In this document: positions 60,645 through 64,000 of the stretch, in pieces
Position numbering within the stretch: position 1 is the first letter of the stretch
Layout: each line of letters starts with the position of its first letter
DNA from: Xanthobacter sp. NM-25
Lineage (GTDB): Bacteria > Pseudomonadota > Alphaproteobacteria > Rhizobiales > Xanthobacteraceae
Length of the DNA: 64,000 bases
Reading direction: 5' to 3'
NCBI RefSeq assembly: GCF_022138605.1
Contig: NZ_JACBFS010000001.1
Span: 620,001 to 684,000 of the forward strand
The notes under the pieces: model-generated
The model's database searches: none
What the model was told of the DNA's origin: nothing
The model's input: only the letters and a program-made list of their open reading frames with translations
Program-made: the position numbers and the translations under genes

Positions 60645-61481
60645 TCAGCCGGCCAATTCTTTGCCCCGGCGGGTGGCGGCCGCAACCGCTTCTTCCATCA
60701 GCGGGCCGAAGCCGCGGGTCTCGTGCATGAGAACCGCCAGCGCCGCCGCGGTGGTTCCACCCGGAGACGTGACATTCTGCCGCAAGGTGGCGGCAGGCAG
60801 CGGCGAATCATCCAGCAGCGCGCCGGAGCCGGCCACGGTAGCGCGGGCGATGCGGGCGGCGAGATCCGCCGGCAGACCCGCGGCAAGGCCGGCCTCCGCC
60901 AGCACCTCGGCCAGCAGGAACACATAGGCCGGCCCGGAACCGGACACGGCGGTGGCCGCATCCATCAGTTCCTCATCCGCCACCCATTCAACGATGCCGA
61001 TGGCACCGAGCAGGGTCGCGGCGAGATCGCGGTCGGCGGCGGAAACCGTGGCGCTCGGGACCGCCACGCTCACACCACGGCCGATGGCGGCCGGCGTATT
61101 GGGAATGGCGCGCACCAGCGGCGTGCCTTCGGGAAAGAAGCCGGAGAGGAAGGACAGGGTGCGCCCGGCCATGATGGACACCACCAGGGTGCCCGGCTTC
61201 ACCACCGGTGAAACCTGAGGCAGCGCATCGGGCGCCACCTGCGGCTTCACCGCCAGCAGCACCACCGCCGGCGCCGCGATCTGATGCAGGGGCGGGTTCA
61301 CCGCCACGCCCCTGGCCTTGAGGCGCGCAGCGGCATCGACGGGCAGATTCGGATCCAGCACCACCGCGAGATGGGCCGGCAAGCCCAGGTTGAGCCAGCC
61401 GTCCAGCATAGCTCCGCCCATCTTGCCCGCGCCCAGCAGCACCACCGGGCCCGACAGATCCTTCAACTCCACATCACTCAT
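60645..61481 (-). CDS. proC: Pyrroline-5-carboxylate reductase
   Basis: 278 residues. VVLLGAGKMGGAMLDGWL (NAD(P) Rossmann), LLAVKPQV, SIMAGRTLSFL, VRAIPNTPAAIGRGVSV and the substrate motif AVSGSGPAYVF and SPGGTTAAAL are intact. Last step of proline synthesis. It lies 113 bp downstream of the ybjN-type gene on the same strand, the conserved proC/ybjN/ubiK order. Confidence 0.95.
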   Translation of the reverse strand: MSDVELKDLSGPVVLLGAGKMGGAMLDGWLNLGLPAHLAVVLDPNLPVDAAARLKARGVAVNPPLHQIAAPAVVLLAVKPQVAPDALPQVSPVVKPGTLVVSIMAGRTLSFLSGFFPEGTPLVRAIPNTPAAIGRGVSVAVPSATVSAADRDLAATLLGAIGIVEWVADEELMDAATAVSGSGPAYVFLLAEVLAEAGLAAGLPADLAARIARATVAGSGALLDDSPLPAATLRQNVTSPGGTTAAALAVLMHETRGFGPLMEEAVAAATRRGKELAG

Positions 61482-61594
61482 GATCGCCTCGCAAACGGGC
61501 GCGCCCCGGCGCGCCTCGAACCGAGGCCCAGATTTACGTCACGCCCGCGCCAGGGGAAACCCGCGCGGGACGTTTTCGCGCCGCCGCCGCGCCG

Positions 61595-62095
61595 TCAGGC
61601 CTCGCCCACGGTCTCGAACAAGGCGGTGTCCATGGCCTCGCGGGCGGTCTTGCCGGCCCACACCACGAACTGGAAGGCGGGGTAATAGCGCTCCACCGCA
61701 TCGAGGGCGGCATCGACGATGGCCTCGCACTGGCGGTCGGAAGCGGTGGCGCCACCGGTCAGCACCAGCGCGTGGCGGAACATGATGACCCCCTCCTGGG
61801 CCCAGATGTCGAAATGGCCCAGCCACATCTGCTCATTGATGAGCGCCAGCAGCTTCACCACCTCAGCGCGGCGGTTCTCCGGCACCTTGAAATCGAACGC
61901 GCAGGCGAGATGCAGGGCCTCCAGCTCGTCCATCCACTGCACCGAGACATGGCAATCGGTCCAACGGCTGGCGAGCGCCAGGGTGATCTCGTCCTCGTCG
62001 GAGCGCTCGAAGGACCAGTCGTGAACAGCGGCGAGCTGCTCCATCAGGTCCACGGGGTTCGCCGGCGCTTCGGCTTCGATGTCGATGAGAGACAT
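61595..62095 (-). CDS. YbjN-domain protein
   Basis: 166 residues. The YbjN fold (related to type III secretion chaperones) is seen in WSFERSDEDEITLALASRWT, HVSVQWMDELEALHLACAF and LLALINEQMWLGHFDIWAQE. In E. coli YbjN is a stress/motility-related regulator; function in alphaproteobacteria is not established, but its linkage to proC is strongly conserved. No signal or membrane segment. Confidence 0.87.
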   Translation of the reverse strand: MSLIDIEAEAPANPVDLMEQLAAVHDWSFERSDEDEITLALASRWTDCHVSVQWMDELEALHLACAFDFKVPENRRAEVVKLLALINEQMWLGHFDIWAQEGVIMFRHALVLTGGATASDRQCEAIVDAALDAVERYYPAFQFVVWAGKTAREAMDTALFETVGEA

Positions 62096-62408
62096 GGCCT
62101 CGACCTCGCGGTGTCTGGAACGCGGACAGGGTCGGACGGCACCGGGGCAATGTCACCAGAGGCCGGAACAGCCAAAGGCGGGGCAGCACCACGTGCCACA
62201 CGTCGATGCAGTCTCCGGATGTGTGCATTCAGAAGCACGAACCGGCTCCCGCACCAGGCGAAGCTACGCCCCGTCGCCATCACCCCGCGACGAACCGGCT
62301 CCGAATCGCCCTGAAAATCAGTATATCGCGGGTCAAGATTGCCCCGCTACGACAGATTGTGTGCACGCTTTGAGCATGCACACGAAACAGGCGCGCAGGC
62401 GCCCCACC
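62096..62408. other. Gap between ybjN-type gene and ubiK, no gene
   Basis: 313 bp. At the ubiK side two hairpins could end the ubiK transcript: GGCGC-GCAG-GCGCC at 62390-62403 (followed by TGTTTCG on the minus strand) and GTGTGCA-N11-TGCACAC at 62359-62383. The rest presumably holds the ybjN promoter; no elements were assigned. Confidence 0.45.
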
Positions 62409-62720
62409 TCATGGCTGGGCGGTGCCGCCGAAGCTCTCGTCATACGGCTGCGCGGGGGTCTCGGTGGGGCTGACGCCCAGCTTGGCCTCGAGCGCGGCGA
62501 TTCGCGCGGCGAGGCGCTCATTCTCCTCCCGCGCGGCGGCGGCCATGTCCTTCACGGCCTCAAATTCCTCGCGCTTGACGAGGTCCATGTCACGCAGGAA
62601 GCGCTCCAGCTGCGAGCGCATCACGGTTTCCGCCTCGCGGCGCACGCCTTGCGCGACACCGGCGGCATCGTTCACGAGGCGAGCCATCTCGTCGAAAATG
62701 CGGCCCGTGGTCTGGGTCAT
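62409..62720 (-). CDS. ubiK: Accessory factor UbiK family protein (BMFP domain)
   Basis: 103 residues from the ATG at 62720 (AAGGAG upstream). FDEMARLVNDAAGVAQGVRR is the amphipathic BMFP/YqiC start and residues about 50-85 form a coiled coil (REENERLAARIAALEAKLG). UbiK/YqiC trimerises, binds lipid and supports ubiquinone synthesis with UbiJ. The Pro-rich tail is variable. Divergent from lgt. Confidence 0.88.
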   Translation of the reverse strand: MTQTTGRIFDEMARLVNDAAGVAQGVRREAETVMRSQLERFLRDMDLVKREEFEAVKDMAAAAREENERLAARIAALEAKLGVSPTETPAQPYDESFGGTAQP

Positions 62721-62902
62721 GACTATCTCCTTCGGCGGTCGATGCCGCTTGCAGCAGAACATGGCGAGGGGCGCCGGCAGACGCAAGGCCGAACGGCGTC
62801 GCCCCCACCGGTCCGTGCGGCACCTTGACGGCGGCGGCCCGGCCGCGCCACATGCCGCCCGCCTTCCGGCGCCGGCGCGCTCCATCCGGGATACCTCATC
62901 TG

Positions 62903-63715
62903 ATGCTCGCCCTGCCCTTTCCCACCATCGACCCCGTGCTGATCCATGTGGGGCCGCTCGCCATCCGCTGGTACGCCCTCGCTTATATCGCCGGCCTGGT
63001 GCTCGGCTGGCAGCTGGGCCGCTGGCTGGTGGCGCGCCCCGCTCTGTGGGGCGGCACCTCGCCCATGCGGCCGCAGGATCTGGACGACGCTCTGTTCTGG
63101 GCCACCCTGGGCGTCATCCTGGGCGGGCGCATCGGCTATGTGCTGTTCTACAATCCGGCCTATTTCGCCGCCCATCCCGGCGACATCATCGCCGTCTGGA
63201 AGGGCGGCATGTCGTTCCACGGCGGCCTCACTGGCACCATCCTCGGCCTCATCCTCTTCGCCCGCGCCCGCGGCATCCGCATTCTTTCCCTGCTCGACGT
63301 GGCGGGCGTGGTGGCGCCCCTCGGCCTGCTGTTCGGCCGCATCGCCAATTTCATCAATTCGGAGCTGTGGGGCCGGCCCGCCGACGTGCCGTGGGCCGTC
63401 GTCTTCCCCAATGGCGGCGACCTGCCCCGCCATCCCAGCCAGCTGTACGAGGCCGGGCTCGAAGGAGTGTTGTTGTTCCTCATCATGCTGGTTGCGGTGC
63501 GCCTGGGCGCCCTGAAGCGGCCCGGGCTCGCCGCCGGCATCTTCGGCATGGGCTACGGCTGCGGGCGCATCATCGGCGAGTTCTTCCGCGAGCCGGACGT
63601 GCAGCTCGGCTATCTCGCCTTCGGCACCACCATGGGCATGTGGCTCTCGGTGCCGGTGGTGCTCGCCGGCGCCGGCCTCGTGGCTTATGCCCTGAAGCGC
63701 AAGGCCAAGGCGTGA
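62903..63715 (+). CDS. lgt: Prolipoprotein diacylglyceryl transferase
   Basis: 270 residues from the ATG at 62903; the frame is open to 62825 but the lead is Arg-rich and not membrane-like. Seven membrane segments. Signature GRIANFINSELWGRP with the essential Arg and Asn/Glu, plus GRIGYVLFYNPAYF, SFHGGLTGTI and PRHPSQLYEAGLEG. Transfers diacylglycerol from phosphatidylglycerol to the lipobox Cys in the inner membrane. Its stop overlaps the GTG of the next gene. Confidence 0.95.
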   Translation: MLALPFPTIDPVLIHVGPLAIRWYALAYIAGLVLGWQLGRWLVARPALWGGTSPMRPQDLDDALFWATLGVILGGRIGYVLFYNPAYFAAHPGDIIAVWKGGMSFHGGLTGTILGLILFARARGIRILSLLDVAGVVAPLGLLFGRIANFINSELWGRPADVPWAVVFPNGGDLPRHPSQLYEAGLEGVLLFLIMLVAVRLGALKRPGLAAGIFGMGYGCGRIIGEFFREPDVQLGYLAFGTTMGMWLSVPVVLAGAGLVAYALKRKAKA

Positions 63716-64000
63716 CCAGCCCGCTGGCGGCGGAGATCCGCGCCCTCATCGCCGCCGAGGGGCCGCTGCCGGTGAGCCGCTACATGGCGCTGTGCCTCGG
63801 CCATCCCCGCTACGGCTATTACATGACCCGCGACCCGCTCGGGGCCAAGGGCGACTTCACCACCGCCCCCGAGATCAGCCAGATGTTCGGCGAGCTTTTG
63901 GGCCTGTGGGCGGTGGCCCTGTGGCAGCAGATGGGCGCGCCCTCCGCTTTCAGCCTGGTGGAGCTCGGCCCCGGGCGCGGCACCCTGATGGCCGACGCCC
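63712..64000 (+). CDS. SAM-dependent methyltransferase, MidA/NDUFAF7 family, partial
   Basis: First 96 residues, cut by the window end. GTG start at 63712 overlaps the lgt stop (GTGA), indicating coupling. PRYGYYMTRDPLGAKGDFTT, APEISQMFGELLGLW and VELGPGRGTLMADA match the DUF185/MidA family; mitochondrial NDUFAF7 symmetrically dimethylates an Arg of the complex I subunit NDUFS2. The bacterial role is probably the same but less certain. Confidence 0.9.
   Translation, partial: MTSPLAAEIRALIAAEGPLPVSRYMALCLGHPRYGYYMTRDPLGAKGDFTTAPEISQMFGELLGLWAVALWQQMGAPSAFSLVELGPGRGTLMADA

Overview
The window looks like about 64 kb of ordinary chromosome from a high-GC alphaproteobacterium of the order Hyphomicrobiales/Rhizobiales, most likely close to Xanthobacteraceae (Xanthobacter, Azorhizobium, Ancylobacter). 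The evidence is the strong GC bias at third codon positions, the 1,624-residue NAD-glutamate dehydrogenase, the gene neighbourhoods xerD/small protein/aroK-aroB, TIGR02300/aroA/cmk and proC/ybjN/ubiK/lgt/midA, and a circularly permuted two-piece tmRNA whose tag reads ANDNYAPVAQAA. I see no rRNA, CRISPR array, insertion sequence, prophage or plasmid gene. The genus is an inference.

Region by region. 1-5.4 kb: the start of an FAD-dependent reductase and a five-gene branched-chain amino-acid-type ABC operon (livG-livF-livK-livH-livM). 5.7-12.6 kb: an AhpD-like protein, NAD-glutamate dehydrogenase, and a divergent NAD(P)-binding protein/HxlR regulator pair. 12.6-16.3 kb: an unusual two-gene operon of a PPDK-like protein without its PEP/pyruvate barrel and a 665-residue protein with a DUF47/PhoU-like C-terminal part. 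16.5-24.1 kb: two GGDEF proteins flanking an MFS transporter, a cupin and a UvrD-type helicase. 24.3-32.8 kb: prmA, a 62-residue protein behind palindromic sites, a thioesterase, a D-lactate dehydrogenase-type flavoprotein, an AsmA-family protein and folA.

32.8-38.5 kb: a flavin amine-oxidase-like gene overlapping folA, then sspB with the ssrA (tmRNA) gene directly upstream on the same strand, then xerD overlapping a 47-residue membrane protein, and divergently a continuous aroK-aroB fusion. 38.5-48.9 kb: an alpha/beta hydrolase, a DUF2087 protein, nth, a DUF2244 protein, and a LysR-controlled operon coding for a CocE-type hydrolase fused to a GAF-like domain plus a complete spermidine/putrescine-type ABC importer.

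48.9-57.1 kb: a small Cys-rich exported protein, a Tat-exported patatin, an RcnB-family protein, a tRNA-Ala(CGC), an RND efflux pair with a DUF2892 protein under a divergent ArsR regulator whose cysteine spacing matches BigR/SqrR persulfide sensors, and two identical tRNA-Ala(GGC) genes. 57.2-64 kb: TIGR02300, aroA, cmk, a TetR regulator, proC, ybjN, ubiK, lgt and the start of a MidA-type methyltransferase.

Functional links: the tmRNA and the SspB adaptor form a tag-and-deliver module for ribosome rescue; AroKB and AroA supply three steps of the shikimate pathway; the LysR, hydrolase and importer genes suggest uptake and cleavage of an ester- or amide-containing small molecule; the ArsR, DUF2892 and RND genes suggest export linked to reactive sulfur. 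The least understood unit is the truncated PPDK/DUF47 operon.
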